Shown here one piece after another: positions 42,961 through 52,307 of a stretch of 64,000 bases of DNA; position 1 is the first letter of the stretch; each line of letters begins with the position of its first letter. The stretch comes from an uncultured Bacteroidales bacterium (GTDB lineage Bacteria; Bacteroidota; Bacteroidia; Bacteroidales; Bacteroidaceae). A model generated the notes under the pieces. That model saw nothing but the letters and a program-made list of their open reading frames with translations, was not told the origin of the DNA and did not search any database. The stretch is from positions 1-64,000 of the forward strand of contig CADAGX010000005.1 in the NCBI GenBank assembly GCA_902787575.1, given 5' to 3'. A program made the position numbers and the translations under genes.

Positions 42961-45441
42961 ATGACGAGTATCTCTTTTAAAATAGAATATGGTACGCGCG
43001 CGGGCGAGTGCGTGCGCGTAGATTTACAGATAGTGCGGCGTGCTGGAACGCCTTTACGGCGCGCAGTTATGTTGGAAACGGCTGATGGCGTCTGCTGGGC
43101 GGGCACTGTCAGTGTGGCGGAGCGTGACGTGGTGGCCTTCTCGTATGCCTACGAGATTGTCTGCAGTGACACGGTGGTCCGCCGCGAGTGGGAGGCAGTG
43201 CCTCGCTCGTTCCCCGCTGTGGGCGAGAGGAGCTACGTGCTGCACGATTGGTGGCGCGATGTCCCCGAGGCCAACCCTTTCTTCAGTTCCGCTTATCAGT
43301 TCTGCACTCACCTCTCGTGGCAATCTGTCGGTCTCGTCTATTACGGGCGCACGCTGGTGCTGCGCGTGTTGGCACCGCAGCTGTCTGCAGGCCAGACGCT
43401 GGCCGTGGTGGGCAATCAGCCGCCGCTTGGCACCTGGCGGCCCGAGCGCGCCCTGCGTATGTCGCGCGGCGGCTTGCACGAGTGGTTTATTTCGCTCAGT
43501 GCCGATGGGCTTTATTTGCCTTTCGAATACAAATACGTAGTGCTCGACGAGTCGGGCCGCTTGGTCTCGTGGGAGGACGGCGACAATCGTCGCAGCCCGT
43601 CCGTCTCGGTGCGCGACGGCGAGGTGCTGGCACTCTCCGATGGTGTGGCGCGTCTGGCCATGCCCGACTGGCGCGTGGCTGGCGTGGTGGTGCCCGTATT
43701 CTCTTTGCGCAGCGAGGGCAGTCAGGGCGTGGGCGACTTCGGCGACCTGCGCCGTTTCGTCTCGTGGGCGGCCGATGCTGGCATGAGAATGGTACAGCTG
43801 CTGCCCGTGAACGACACTACGCAGACGGGTACGTGGACCGACAGCTACCCATACAATGCCATTAGCGCCTTTGCCCTTCATCCCATCTACTGCGACCTCC
43901 GTCAGACCACGCTTCGCAACAGTCGGAAGCGCGCGTTGCTCCTGCGCAAACTGAGTGCTGAGAACCTCAAGCCAACCCTCGATTACGAAGCCGTCAGCGC
44001 GCTGAAGGAGAAGTGGCTGCGTGCACTTTTCTCTCAGGAGCAGGCCACGCTTGCAGATGATGCCAGTTTTGCCGACTTCTGTCGCCAGCAGGAGGAGTGG
44101 TTGCTGCCTTATGCCGTTTTCTGTGCACTGCGCGACCAGTCGGGAACCGCCGATAGCCGTCAGTGGCCGTGCCTTGCCACATACGACGAAGCACAGGTGC
44201 GCGCCTATGCAGCAGTGCATCCCGACGAGGTTACCTACTATTCTTTCGTGCAATATCTGCTTCACCGCCAGTTGGCCGCAGCCGCTGATTTTGCACGTCA
44301 GCACGCTGTTGTGCTGAAGGGCGACATTCCTATCGGCGTTAGTCCGCACAGTGTGGAGACGTGGCAGCAGCCACAACTCTTCCACCTCGACCGTCAGGCC
44401 GGTGCACCGCCCGATGCTTTCAGTGCCGATGGTCAGAACTGGGGCTTTCCGACCTACGATTGGGAGCGTATGGCAGCCGACGGCTACCGTTGGTGGCGGC
44501 GTCGCTTGCAGCGCATGGCCCGGTATTTCGATGCTTATCGTATCGACCACGTGCTTGGCTTCTTCCGCATCTGGTCTATTCCGCGCAATTGCGAGAATGC
44601 CCTCCTCGGGCAGTTCGACCCGTCGCGTGCTCTTTCCGAGGAGGAGATTGCGGCCTACGGACTTACGTGCCGCACCGCCACTGGTCGTCGCCGCCCGGCC
44701 GTGTTCGAGCTTTTTGTGCCCGACCAGCACCAGCCCACGCTGCTGCATCCACGTCTTGGCATACAGGGCACGCCGGCCTTCCGTCGTCTCAGCAAGGACG
44801 AGCAAGCGGCTTTCTGCCACCTTTCGGATGATTATTTCTATCGCCGAAACGATGAGCTTTGGTACGCCGAAGCCATGAAAAAGCTACCAGCCCTCATGCG
44901 TGCCACGCAGATGCTGGTCTGCGCCGAAGACTTGGGAATGGTGCCGGCGTGTGTGCGACCCGTCATGGACCGCCTTCGTATCCTTTCGCTCGAAATACAG
45001 TCCATGCCAAAGGGCATGGGGCAGCGTTTTGCTCGGCTGGAGGAGAATCCGCGGCTCAGCGTCTGCACGCTTTTCACGCACGACATGCCCACGCTGCGGC
45101 AGTGGTGGAAGGAGGATGCCGAACGTCGGCAGGCTTACTGCGAAGCGCTCTTCGGTCGCCGCGATATGGCACAGACAGAACTCTCTGGTGCGATGGCCGA
45201 AGAAATCATTCGCCGCCATCTATCTTCGCCGTCCATGCTCTGCCTCCTCAGCCTGCAGGACTGGCTGGCCACGGACGAGGCGCTTCGCCGGCCAAACGCG
45301 GCTGAGGAGCGCATCAACGAGCCGGCCAACTCGCGGCACTATTGGCGCTATCGGATGCACCTCACACTGGAGACACTGGCCAGTCATACGGACTTCTCCG
45401 AGCGGTTGCGTGGCATAATCGTGCAGTCGGGCAGGGGATAG
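42961..45441 (+). CDS. malQ: 4-alpha-glucanotransferase with N-terminal CBM20-type domains
   Basis: 826 residues from ATG 42961 (MTSISFKIEYGTRAGE), downstream of a good promoter; an ATG at 42829 would read through the 6S promoter. Two starch-binding-like CBM20 domains occupy about 1-110 and 130-235 (second: LAVVGNQPPLGTWRPERAL, PFEYKYVVLDESG). A GH77 amylomaltase barrel follows, with the nucleophile Asp in YRIDHVLGFFRIW, the acid Glu in CAEDLGMVPACV and the third acidic residue in FTHDMPTLRQWW. Transfers alpha-1,4-glucan segments between maltodextrins or glycogen in the cytosol. The CBM20-GH77 fusion is the DPE2-like form common in Bacteroidetes. No other glycogen gene is adjacent. Confidence 0.94.
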   Translation: MTSISFKIEYGTRAGECVRVDLQIVRRAGTPLRRAVMLETADGVCWAGTVSVAERDVVAFSYAYEIVCSDTVVRREWEAVPRSFPAVGERSYVLHDWWRDVPEANPFFSSAYQFCTHLSWQSVGLVYYGRTLVLRVLAPQLSAGQTLAVVGNQPPLGTWRPERALRMSRGGLHEWFISLSADGLYLPFEYKYVVLDESGRLVSWEDGDNRRSPSVSVRDGEVLALSDGVARLAMPDWRVAGVVVPVFSLRSEGSQGVGDFGDLRRFVSWAADAGMRMVQLLPVNDTTQTGTWTDSYPYNAISAFALHPIYCDLRQTTLRNSRKRALLLRKLSAENLKPTLDYEAVSALKEKWLRALFSQEQATLADDASFADFCRQQEEWLLPYAVFCALRDQSGTADSRQWPCLATYDEAQVRAYAAVHPDEVTYYSFVQYLLHRQLAAAADFARQHAVVLKGDIPIGVSPHSVETWQQPQLFHLDRQAGAPPDAFSADGQNWGFPTYDWERMAADGYRWWRRRLQRMARYFDAYRIDHVLGFFRIWSIPRNCENALLGQFDPSRALSEEEIAAYGLTCRTATGRRRPAVFELFVPDQHQPTLLHPRLGIQGTPAFRRLSKDEQAAFCHLSDDYFYRRNDELWYAEAMKKLPALMRATQMLVCAEDLGMVPACVRPVMDRLRILSLEIQSMPKGMGQRFARLEENPRLSVCTLFTHDMPTLRQWWKEDAERRQAYCEALFGRRDMAQTELSGAMAEEIIRRHLSSPSMLCLLSLQDWLATDEALRRPNAAEERINEPANSRHYWRYRMHLTLETLASHTDFSERLRGIIVQSGRG

Positions 45442-45490
45442 CTGTAGCGGGCGGGTGTGCCGCCACGTGTGTCTCTGATAATAGCTTGGG

Positions 45491-46330
45491 TTAGAAACTG
45501 CTTACGAGGGCGAAGCCGACGGTATGGCCTTCGGGCGAATAAGTGGGTAGCACGCTGGTCTGCGCTGCTCGCTTGTTCCAGCGGAACAGCCGCCGCTCGG
45601 CAGGCAGCAGCCAATAGCCGATGCGTGCCGAAAGTATGCCCATGCCTGCTCCGCCAAAGAGGTCGTTCAGCCAGTGCCGTTCGTTGTATAGTCGCATGAA
45701 GGCTATGCCAGAGGCAAAAACGTAAGCCCCGGCGCCCCATGCGTTGCCGTATTCTTCGCGAACCAGCTCGGCGCCCATGAAGGCGGTGGCTGTGTGCCCC
45801 GACGGGAACGAGTTTCGCACGCCCTGGTTGGGCCGCTGTTCGCACACTGTGTACTTGGTGCCGGTCACCAAGATGCTCTTGACCACGTAGGCAGTGGCCG
45901 TGACAGCAATACGCTCGCGCAGCGGATGGCGCGCTTTCACGCCCGTCAGCCCCAGCGTCAGCTGTGTGGTCATCGGCAGGTACTGCAGGTAGTCGTCGAT
46001 GTGGAGGTGGCGATTGCTGTTCATGTCTTGCATCTTGTTGTGAACCTTATGTTTCAGCTTGCAAACCCAGCCGTTCTTCACTCCGAATGCACCTGCAGCA
46101 ATCAGTGCCGTGGGTGCAATAAGTTGCTGCGGACGGAATAATTTCTGGTGGCGCGTCGTGTCGGCGGCCGTCTCCTGCGCCTGAATGGGAACAAATACGC
46201 AGGCGTGCGTGACGGCAAGACACGCGCAGAGGATGAATAGGCGGCAGAGGTGTCTGGGTTGCGAACTTCCCTTTCGGTGCCACGACAAACTGAATGTCGG
46301 CAAGGAGACGCCGAAAAAAGAAACTTGCAT
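45491..46330 (-). CDS. PAP2-family membrane phosphatase
   Basis: 279 residues from ATG 46330. An N-terminal hydrophobic segment (HLCRLFILCACLAVTHACVF) is followed by a loop region and a PAP2 domain. The three phosphatase motifs are present: KYTVCEQRP (about 158-166), FPSGHTATAF with the His acid (about 174-183) and MRLYNERHWLNDLFGG with the nucleophilic His (about 211-226). Such enzymes dephosphorylate lipid phosphates (undecaprenyl pyrophosphate, phosphatidic acid, lipid A). Several Met/His-containing loops (MNSNRHLHIDDYL) are typical of Bacteroidetes members. The C-terminal GHTVGFALVSSF may form an outer-membrane-type strand. Convergent to malQ, 49 bases apart. Confidence 0.88.
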   Translation of the reverse strand: MQVSFFGVSLPTFSLSWHRKGSSQPRHLCRLFILCACLAVTHACVFVPIQAQETAADTTRHQKLFRPQQLIAPTALIAAGAFGVKNGWVCKLKHKVHNKMQDMNSNRHLHIDDYLQYLPMTTQLTLGLTGVKARHPLRERIAVTATAYVVKSILVTGTKYTVCEQRPNQGVRNSFPSGHTATAFMGAELVREEYGNAWGAGAYVFASGIAFMRLYNERHWLNDLFGGAGMGILSARIGYWLLPAERRLFRWNKRAAQTSVLPTYSPEGHTVGFALVSSF

Positions 46331-46404
46331 CGTTTGGTCGTATTTATCGAGTTTCGTTGTTTTTGCTCAGGCAGATAGAAAATTGCATGACGCACTTGTC
46401 TGTG

Positions 46405-46640
46405 TGAAAAAGAAAGCGAGTGTAACACTTTCCATCTATCACTAACTCAAGGGAACGACCAAGAACCCACAACAGCTTTTATAGGAAAGTGCACACTCGC
46501 AGTATGCATCTTAAATCCGGAGTATTCTGTTTCCTGTTGTCGTGTTTCTTAGGTCGTTTGTTGAGTCTGAAACAGATGCGAGGCACGCTTGTCTCGTAGC
46601 AAAGAGGCGTCCGTACTGCCATTTTGCACTGCAAAGTTAT
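46405..46640 (-). other. Orphan promoter-ORF-terminator unit
   Basis: Inside a 463-base gap (46331-46793) the minus strand has TAACTTTG (46639-46632), an ATG 9 bases later (46622), a 47-codon frame, and a hairpin with arms GCGAGTGT-C-CACTTTCC-type (46484-46500 with 46416-46433, small internal loop, 50-base apical loop) followed by TTTCTTTTTC. The arrangement of a complete short unit suggests an sRNA or a small mRNA. The rest of the gap (46640-46793) holds no further signal. Confidence 0.5.
46479..46622 (-). CDS. Possible 47-residue cationic small protein
   Basis: 47 residues from ATG 46622, nine bases after a -7 box TAACTTTG. Composition is basic with five cysteines scattered (MAVRTPLCYETSVPRICF, then KRPKKHDNRK, and LRCILRVCTFL at the end). 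The stop lies in the loop just inside the terminator hairpin arm. No signal peptide and no recognised family. The only support for coding is its placement exactly between promoter and terminator; an untranslated sRNA explains the data equally well. Confidence 0.3.
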   Translation of the reverse strand: MAVRTPLCYETSVPRICFRLNKRPKKHDNRKQNTPDLRCILRVCTFL

Positions 46641-46793
46641 AAAATAAATCGGTAATAGCCATGCCCAATTGGGGCAAAAACGAAAAATCGGCAAGCAAAA
46701 GTGAGAAAAGGGACGTTTGTCGTGTCGAGACGATGCTCCGTTGGCATCGTTCTTTCACTTCAAAACGTATTCGGGGGACTGTGATTTCTCTGT

Positions 46794-48386
46794 TCAGGCT
46801 TCTGTCTTTCCGGCTGCTGCTTCGGCACAACGCTCGCCATCTACTGCCGCACTGACGATGCCGCCTGCATATCCTGCACCTTCGCCGCAGGGATAAAGTC
46901 CTTGCAGGCGCACATGCTGCAGCGACTCTGCGTCGCGCAGTATACGCAGCGGGCTGCTGGTGCGTGTCTCAACGCCAATGACCGTGGCTTCGTTGGTCAG
47001 GAATCCGTGCATCTGCCGTCCCCAAACGCGGAATGCCTCTCGCAGCCGGCTTGCCACGAAGTCGGGCAACCAGAAGTGCAGTGGGCTGGCAATCAGACCA
47101 GGTGCGTAGGACGACTCGTTGAGGTCGGCGCTTAGTCGCCCGTTCACGAAATCTGTCATGCGTTGGGCTGGTGCCGTCTGGCTCTGGTTGCCTTGTAGCC
47201 AGCACTCCCTCTCGAGTTTTTCCTGCAGCAGTAGGGTGGAGAGCAGTTGGCTTTCTGTTTCCGTGTTACAGCCTGATGCGCCTGCCTGTATTGCGTCTTC
47301 GGGTCTTACTTCCACCACCATGCCACTGTTGCTCCAGCGTCCGTTTCGGTTGCTGGGGCTCATGCCGTTCACCACTATCTGCTCCGGCCCGCTGGCAGCC
47401 GGCACCACAAATCCGCCGGGGCACATGCAGAAACTGTAAACGCCGCGGCCATCCACCTGTCGCACCACGCTGTATTCGGCCGCCGGAAGCCACTGTCCGC
47501 GTCCCTCGCGGCTGTGGTACTGAATGCGGTCGATGGTCTCGGCCGGATGTTCCAAGCGCACGCCTACGGCCAGCCCCTTTGCCTCCATCTCCACACCCGT
47601 GCCGAGTAGGTGGCGATAGACGTCGCGTGCCGAGTGTCCCGTGGCCAGAATCACTTTCCGTGCCTCGAACTCTCGCTCTGTGCCGCTTCGTAGGTCGGTG
47701 CATCGCAGTCCGCAGACTTGGTTGCCACGTGTGACGAGGCTGTCCATGCGCGTCTCGAAGTGAATTTCTCCGCCAGACTGCAGGATGGTGTGCCGTATGT
47801 TCTCGATGACGCGTGGCAGGCGGTCGGTGCCGATGTGTGGATGTGCGTCCGAAAGTATGTTTGGTGAGGCTCCATGCTGCACGAAGATGCGCAGAATCTT
47901 CTCGCCGTTGCCGCGTTTCTTGCTGCGGGTGAAGAGCTTGCCGTCGCTGTATGCACCGGCGCCACCCTCGCCAAAAGCATAGTTGCTCTCCGGATTTACG
48001 CGCTGCTCGGGTCGTATGCGTGCCAAGTCCTTTTTGCGCTCGCGTACGTCCTTGCCGCGTTCCAGCACGATAGGCTTCATACCTAGCTCGATGAGCCGTA
48101 GCGCGGCAAAAAGACCGCCCGGTCCGGCACCTACCACCAGCACCGGCTCGCCCTCGCTGACGTCGCCGTAGCGGATGGGCGTGTAGAGGTCGTCGTGCGG
48201 CATCTCGTTCTCGAAGATGCGGAGCGTCAGGTTCACGAAGACCGTGCGTTGGCGAGCGTCGATGCTGCGACGCAGTACGCGTATCGACGTGGGTTGTAAG
48301 CCCCGTTCGTGTCGGAGATACTCACAGATGCTTTGCTCGTTGTAGGCGTCGCGTGGCAGCAGGCGCAGTTGCAGTTCGTGAACCAT
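46794..48386 (-). CDS. FAD-dependent oxidoreductase, COG2509-like
   Basis: 530 residues from ATG 48386 (MVHELQLRLLPRDAYNE), 21 bases after a -7 box (48407-48414). A small N-terminal domain of about 90 residues precedes the Rossmann FAD-binding site VLVVGAGPGGLFAALRLIELG (about 92-112, GxGxxG) with ERGKDVRERKKD. Other marks are YAFGEGGAGAYSDGKL, VILATGHSARDVY and the C-terminal GLYPCGEGAGYAGGIVSAAVDG that closes on FAD. Members are annotated as NAD(FAD)-utilising dehydrogenases; the reaction is unknown. Divergent from thrA. Confidence 0.9.
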   Translation of the reverse strand: MVHELQLRLLPRDAYNEQSICEYLRHERGLQPTSIRVLRRSIDARQRTVFVNLTLRIFENEMPHDDLYTPIRYGDVSEGEPVLVVGAGPGGLFAALRLIELGMKPIVLERGKDVRERKKDLARIRPEQRVNPESNYAFGEGGAGAYSDGKLFTRSKKRGNGEKILRIFVQHGASPNILSDAHPHIGTDRLPRVIENIRHTILQSGGEIHFETRMDSLVTRGNQVCGLRCTDLRSGTEREFEARKVILATGHSARDVYRHLLGTGVEMEAKGLAVGVRLEHPAETIDRIQYHSREGRGQWLPAAEYSVVRQVDGRGVYSFCMCPGGFVVPAASGPEQIVVNGMSPSNRNGRWSNSGMVVEVRPEDAIQAGASGCNTETESQLLSTLLLQEKLERECWLQGNQSQTAPAQRMTDFVNGRLSADLNESSYAPGLIASPLHFWLPDFVASRLREAFRVWGRQMHGFLTNEATVIGVETRTSSPLRILRDAESLQHVRLQGLYPCGEGAGYAGGIVSAAVDGERCAEAAAGKTEA

Positions 48387-48406
48387 TCCTTTTAATGTTG
48401 CGTTTG

Positions 48407-48414
48407 CAAAAGTA
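48407..48414 (-). promoter_or_regulatory. -7 box of the FAD oxidoreductase gene
   Basis: Minus strand reads TACTTTTG, 20 bases before the ATG at 48386. No matching -33 element. Confidence 0.65.
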
Positions 48415-48477
48415 CAAAAATTATTTGAATGTCGCATTGCAGACGCCCAGATTTCGGCACGTGGCATTCGCAGAGCC

Positions 48478-48529
48478 ACGTGTAGTCGGAAGAAAAACTG
48501 CGTGTCGTATCAGGCGTTTCTGCGTGTCG
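48478..48529 (+). repeat. Three (A/G)CGTGT-G motifs at exact 22-base spacing
   Basis: ACGTGTAG (48478-48485), GCGTGTCG (48500-48507) and GCGTGTCG (48522-48529), same orientation, 22 bases apart, between the divergent FAD oxidoreductase and thrA genes. Confidence 0.6.
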
Positions 48530-48598
48530 CAAAATCTGTTTCGTGTGCGTAGTGCGAAAAAATGCCTGAAACTTGCGGAGATTCGGAAGAAAGTACGT

Positions 48599-48606
48599 AC
48601 TTTTGC
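48599..48606 (+). promoter_or_regulatory. -7 box of the threonine operon
   Basis: TACTTTTG at 48599-48606, 32 bases before the ATG at 48639. A TTG at 48573-48575 is 23 bases upstream. No leader peptide with a Thr run was seen between promoter and thrA. Confidence 0.7.
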
Positions 48607-48638
48607 ACTCAAAACAAACAAGGATAACGCGTACAGAA

Positions 48639-51062
48639 ATGAAGGTATTGAAGTTTGGCGGTTCGTCGGTCGGGACGCCTGATAGTATTCTCAGCGTGAA
48701 GCGCATTGTGGAGTCGCAGCCAGAGCCTGTGATTGTGGTGGTGAGTGCCTTGGGAGGCATCACCGATCAACTCATCCGCACAAGCCAGATGGCAGTGGAG
48801 GGAAACGCAGACTATCAGACATCGTTTGCCGAAATGTGCACACGCCACGAGCAGATGATAGACGCCGTTATTCCGGCCGGTGACGCCCGCGAGGTGCTGT
48901 GGGCGGAAGTGAAGGCACTGCTCGAGGAACTGCGAAGCATCTATCAGGGCGTTTACCTCATCCGCGACCTTACGCCCAAGACGAGTGCCGCCATCGTAAG
49001 CTACGGCGAGCGCATCAGCAGCCTCATAGTGGCCACGCTGATAGGTGGCGCGAAGTGGTTCGACAGCCGTCGCTTCATAAAGACCGAGGAGAAAGGCGGA
49101 CGTCGCCGCTTGGCAACGGAGCTGACATACGAACTTGTGCGCCAGACATGGCAGAGCGTGCCCAAAGTGAGCCTCGTGCCCGGATTTATCAGCAGCGACG
49201 CCGAAAGCGGCGAGGTGACAAACCTGGGCCGCGGTGGTTCGGACTACACGGCTAGCATCATCGCAGCTGCACTGGATGCCGAGGTGCTGGAGATATGGAC
49301 CGACGTGGACGGCTTTATGACGGCCGACCCGAAGGTTATCCCCGGTGCATACGTCATCAACGAGCTGTCGTATGTCGAGGCCATGGAGCTGTGCAACTTC
49401 GGCGCAAAGGTCATCTATCCGCCTACCATCTATCCCGTCTGCGTCAAGAACATCCCGATTCTCGTCAAGAACACGTTCAACCCCGAGGCACCGGGCTCCA
49501 TCATCAAGAAAATGGTGGAGCACGGCGGCAAAGCCATCAAGGGTATCTCCAGCATCAGCGGCACCAGCCTGATTACCATCAGCGGCCTTTCGATGGTCGG
49601 CGTGATAGGCGTAAACCGCCGCATCTTCTCGTGTCTGGCAGAGCGTGGCATCAGCGTGTTTATGGTCAGTCAGGCCAGTTCGGAGAACAGCACGAGTATC
49701 GGTGTCCGTGACGTGGATGCTGCCGAGGCGTGCCGTGTGCTGAACGAGGAGTTCCAGAAGGAAATCGAAACCGGCGCCATGTTCGAGATGAAAGCCGAGA
49801 GTGGATTGGCCACGGTGGCCATCGTAGGCGAGAACATGAAGCACACACCGGGTATTGCCGGCAAGCTCTTCGGCACGTTGGGCCGCAACGGCATCAGCGT
49901 GATAGCCTGTGCACAGGGTGCCAGCGAGACGAACATCTCGTTCGTGGTGGAGGGACGTTTGCTGCGTAAGTCGCTCAACGTCATTCACGACTCGTTCTTC
50001 CTGAGCGAATATCAGGTGCTGAACCTGTTTATCACAGGTGTCGGCACTGTGGGCGGCAGTCTCATCGAGCAAATTGCACATCAGCGCGAGAAACTGATGC
50101 GCGAGATGGGCGTCAAGCTCAATGTCGTGGGAATTGCCAGCGGCCACAAGGGTATGTTCAGCCGCGAGGGCTTCAATCTGGCGACCTACAGGGAAGATTT
50201 GGCGCGCTCCGAGGACAGCAACATCCGTCGCCTGCGCGACGAGGTGATTGGCATGAACATTTTCAACAGTGTCTTCGTCGACTGCACGGCCAGCCAGGAG
50301 GTTGCCGCGCTCTACAAGGAGTTTCTCATGCACAACATCAACGTGGTTGCCGCCAATAAGATAGCAGCCAGCAGCGACTATGAGAACTACCGCGAGTTGA
50401 AAACCATAGCCCAGCGCCGTGGTGCCAAGTTCCTCTTCGAGACAAACGTGGGTGCCGGCCTCCCCATCATACGCACCATCAACGACCTGTGCAACAGCGG
50501 CGACAAGATTCTGCGCATCGAGGCTGTGCTGAGCGGCACGCTCAACTACATTTTCAACACGCTCTCGGCCGACGTGCCTTTCAGCGAAGTGGTGCGGCGT
50601 GCAAAGGCCGAGGGATACAGCGAGCCCGACCCGCGTATCGACCTGTGCGGCACGGACGTACGGCGGAAACTGGTGATTCTGGCACGCGAGGCAGGCTACA
50701 GGGTGAATCAGGAGGACGTGGTGGCCGAGCAGTTCCTGCCCGCCGAATTCTTTGCCGGCTCGCAAGAAGAGTTCTGGCAGAAGTTGCCATCGCTGGATGC
50801 GGGCTTCGAGGAGCGCCGCCGCAAGCTCGAAAGCGAGGGCAAGCGCCTGCGCTTCGTGGCAACCTGCGAGGCCGGAGCATGCCGCATCGCCCTGCAAGAG
50901 GTGGACAAGAGCCATCCTTTCTATATGCTCGAGGGCTCCAACAATATTGTCATGCTTACGACCGAGCGCTACAACAAGTCGCCGATGCTCATTCAGGGCT
51001 ACGGAGCCGGTGCCAGCGTCACGGCAGCCGGCGTCTTTGCCGACATCATGAGTCTGACGTAG
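48639..51062 (+). CDS. thrA: Bifunctional aspartokinase / homoserine dehydrogenase
   Basis: 807 residues from ATG 48639 (MKVLKFGGSSVGTPDS). N-terminal aspartokinase (1-290) with KFGGSSVG, VSALGG and GRGGSDYTAS; two ACT regulatory domains (about 310-450: ISGLSMVGVIGVNRRIF, VAIVGENMKHTPGIAGKLF); homoserine dehydrogenase from about 465 with NAD site ITGVGTVGGSL, catalytic Lys in VAANKIA and ETNVGAGLPIIRT. It makes the first and third steps from aspartate toward threonine and methionine; the ACT domains suggest threonine feedback. First gene of thrA-apgM-thrC (gaps 28 and 8 bases). Confidence 0.97.
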   Translation: MKVLKFGGSSVGTPDSILSVKRIVESQPEPVIVVVSALGGITDQLIRTSQMAVEGNADYQTSFAEMCTRHEQMIDAVIPAGDAREVLWAEVKALLEELRSIYQGVYLIRDLTPKTSAAIVSYGERISSLIVATLIGGAKWFDSRRFIKTEEKGGRRRLATELTYELVRQTWQSVPKVSLVPGFISSDAESGEVTNLGRGGSDYTASIIAAALDAEVLEIWTDVDGFMTADPKVIPGAYVINELSYVEAMELCNFGAKVIYPPTIYPVCVKNIPILVKNTFNPEAPGSIIKKMVEHGGKAIKGISSISGTSLITISGLSMVGVIGVNRRIFSCLAERGISVFMVSQASSENSTSIGVRDVDAAEACRVLNEEFQKEIETGAMFEMKAESGLATVAIVGENMKHTPGIAGKLFGTLGRNGISVIACAQGASETNISFVVEGRLLRKSLNVIHDSFFLSEYQVLNLFITGVGTVGGSLIEQIAHQREKLMREMGVKLNVVGIASGHKGMFSREGFNLATYREDLARSEDSNIRRLRDEVIGMNIFNSVFVDCTASQEVAALYKEFLMHNINVVAANKIAASSDYENYRELKTIAQRRGAKFLFETNVGAGLPIIRTINDLCNSGDKILRIEAVLSGTLNYIFNTLSADVPFSEVVRRAKAEGYSEPDPRIDLCGTDVRRKLVILAREAGYRVNQEDVVAEQFLPAEFFAGSQEEFWQKLPSLDAGFEERRRKLESEGKRLRFVATCEAGACRIALQEVDKSHPFYMLEGSNNIVMLTTERYNKSPMLIQGYGAGASVTAAGVFADIMSLT

Positions 51063-51090
51063 TCTGGCAGTCAAACTGGAACCAAAGAAT

Positions 51091-52299
51091 ATGAAATATC
51101 TGATAGTTCTTGCAGACGGTATGGCCGATTGGCCTGTTGCTGAGTTGGGCGGAAAGACCCTGCTGCAGCACGCCGCAACGCCGCATATGGACTGGCTGGC
51201 AAGCCACGGACGCTCGGGAATGCTCAAGACCGTGCCAGACGGATTTCATCCCGGCAGCGAAGTGGCCAACAGCAGCATTCTGGGCTACGACCAACACCTG
51301 GTGTACCAGGGACGCGGACCGCTCGAAGCGGCCAGCATAGGTGTGGAACTGCAGCCCGACGACCTTGCGATGCGTTGCAACTTGGTTTGCATCGAGGGCG
51401 ATCTGCTGAAGAATCATAGTTGCGGACGGCTGGAGACCGAGGAGGCACGTGTGCTAATCCAGTATCTCGACGAGAAACTCGGCTCGCCGCAAGTGCATTT
51501 CTATACGGGCGTGCAATACCGCCATCTGCTCGTGCTGCGGGGCGGCGATAAGCGACTGCTGTGCACACCGCCACACGACATCCCGCTTCATCCGTTCCGC
51601 CCCAATCTGCCGAAAGCTGCGTGTGCCGAGGCCGAAGAAACGGCTCGCACGCTCAATCGCCTTATTGCCGACAGTCAGGAACTGCTGGCCGACCATCCGC
51701 TCAATAAACGTCGCATGGCCGAAGGCAAAGACCCCGCCAACAGCATCTGGCCGTGGGGTGGAGGATACCGCCCGCAGATGGTGCCGCTGACGCAAAGATT
51801 TTCGCAAATTCGGCGCGGTGCCGTCATCACTGCCGTGGACCTCATTCGCGGTATCGGCCGTTACGCCGGGCTGCGCGTCATTGACGTGGAGGGTGCTACC
51901 GGCCTTTACGACACCAACTACGAAGGCAAGGCGCAGGCCGCCCTCGAGGCGTTGCGCACAGACGACTTTGTGTATTTGCACGTGGAAGCCTCGGACGAGG
52001 CTGGTCACGACGGCAGCGTGCCGCTGAAGCTACGCACCATCCACGACTTGGACAGCCGCCTGCTGGCGCCGCTGCTGGAGGGACTGCAGCAGACGGGTGA
52101 GCCGGTGGCCGTGGCACTGCTGCCCGACCATCCGACGCCCTGCGCACACCGCACGCATACGGCCGAGCCGGTGCCTTTCTGCATATGGTATCCGGGCATC
52201 GAGCCCGATGCAGTGCAGACGTTCGACGAGGTGGCCTGTCAGGCCGGAGCCTACGGCACACTCCAGGGCGACGAATTTATTAGACTCTTCATTCAGTAA
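51091..52299 (+). CDS. Archaeal-type cofactor-independent phosphoglycerate mutase homologue, proposed homoserine kinase
   Basis: 402 residues of the alkaline-phosphatase superfamily. Metal and nucleophile motifs: LIVLADGMADWP (metal Asp), GSEVANSSILGYD with the Ser nucleophile (about 55-67), HVEASDEAGHDG and LPDHPTPCAHRTHTAEPVPF. The family is ApgM-like (COG3635). Members encoded between homoserine dehydrogenase and threonine synthase are annotated as proposed homoserine kinases. That context is exact here (28 bases after thrA, 8 before thrC) and no GHMP-type thrB is in the window. Phosphorylating homoserine would fill the missing step; phosphoglycerate mutase activity remains possible. Confidence 0.88.
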   Translation: MKYLIVLADGMADWPVAELGGKTLLQHAATPHMDWLASHGRSGMLKTVPDGFHPGSEVANSSILGYDQHLVYQGRGPLEAASIGVELQPDDLAMRCNLVCIEGDLLKNHSCGRLETEEARVLIQYLDEKLGSPQVHFYTGVQYRHLLVLRGGDKRLLCTPPHDIPLHPFRPNLPKAACAEAEETARTLNRLIADSQELLADHPLNKRRMAEGKDPANSIWPWGGGYRPQMVPLTQRFSQIRRGAVITAVDLIRGIGRYAGLRVIDVEGATGLYDTNYEGKAQAALEALRTDDFVYLHVEASDEAGHDGSVPLKLRTIHDLDSRLLAPLLEGLQQTGEPVAVALLPDHPTPCAHRTHTAEPVPFCIWYPGIEPDAVQTFDEVACQAGAYGTLQGDEFIRLFIQ

Positions 52300-52307
52300 C
52301 AGACGAA

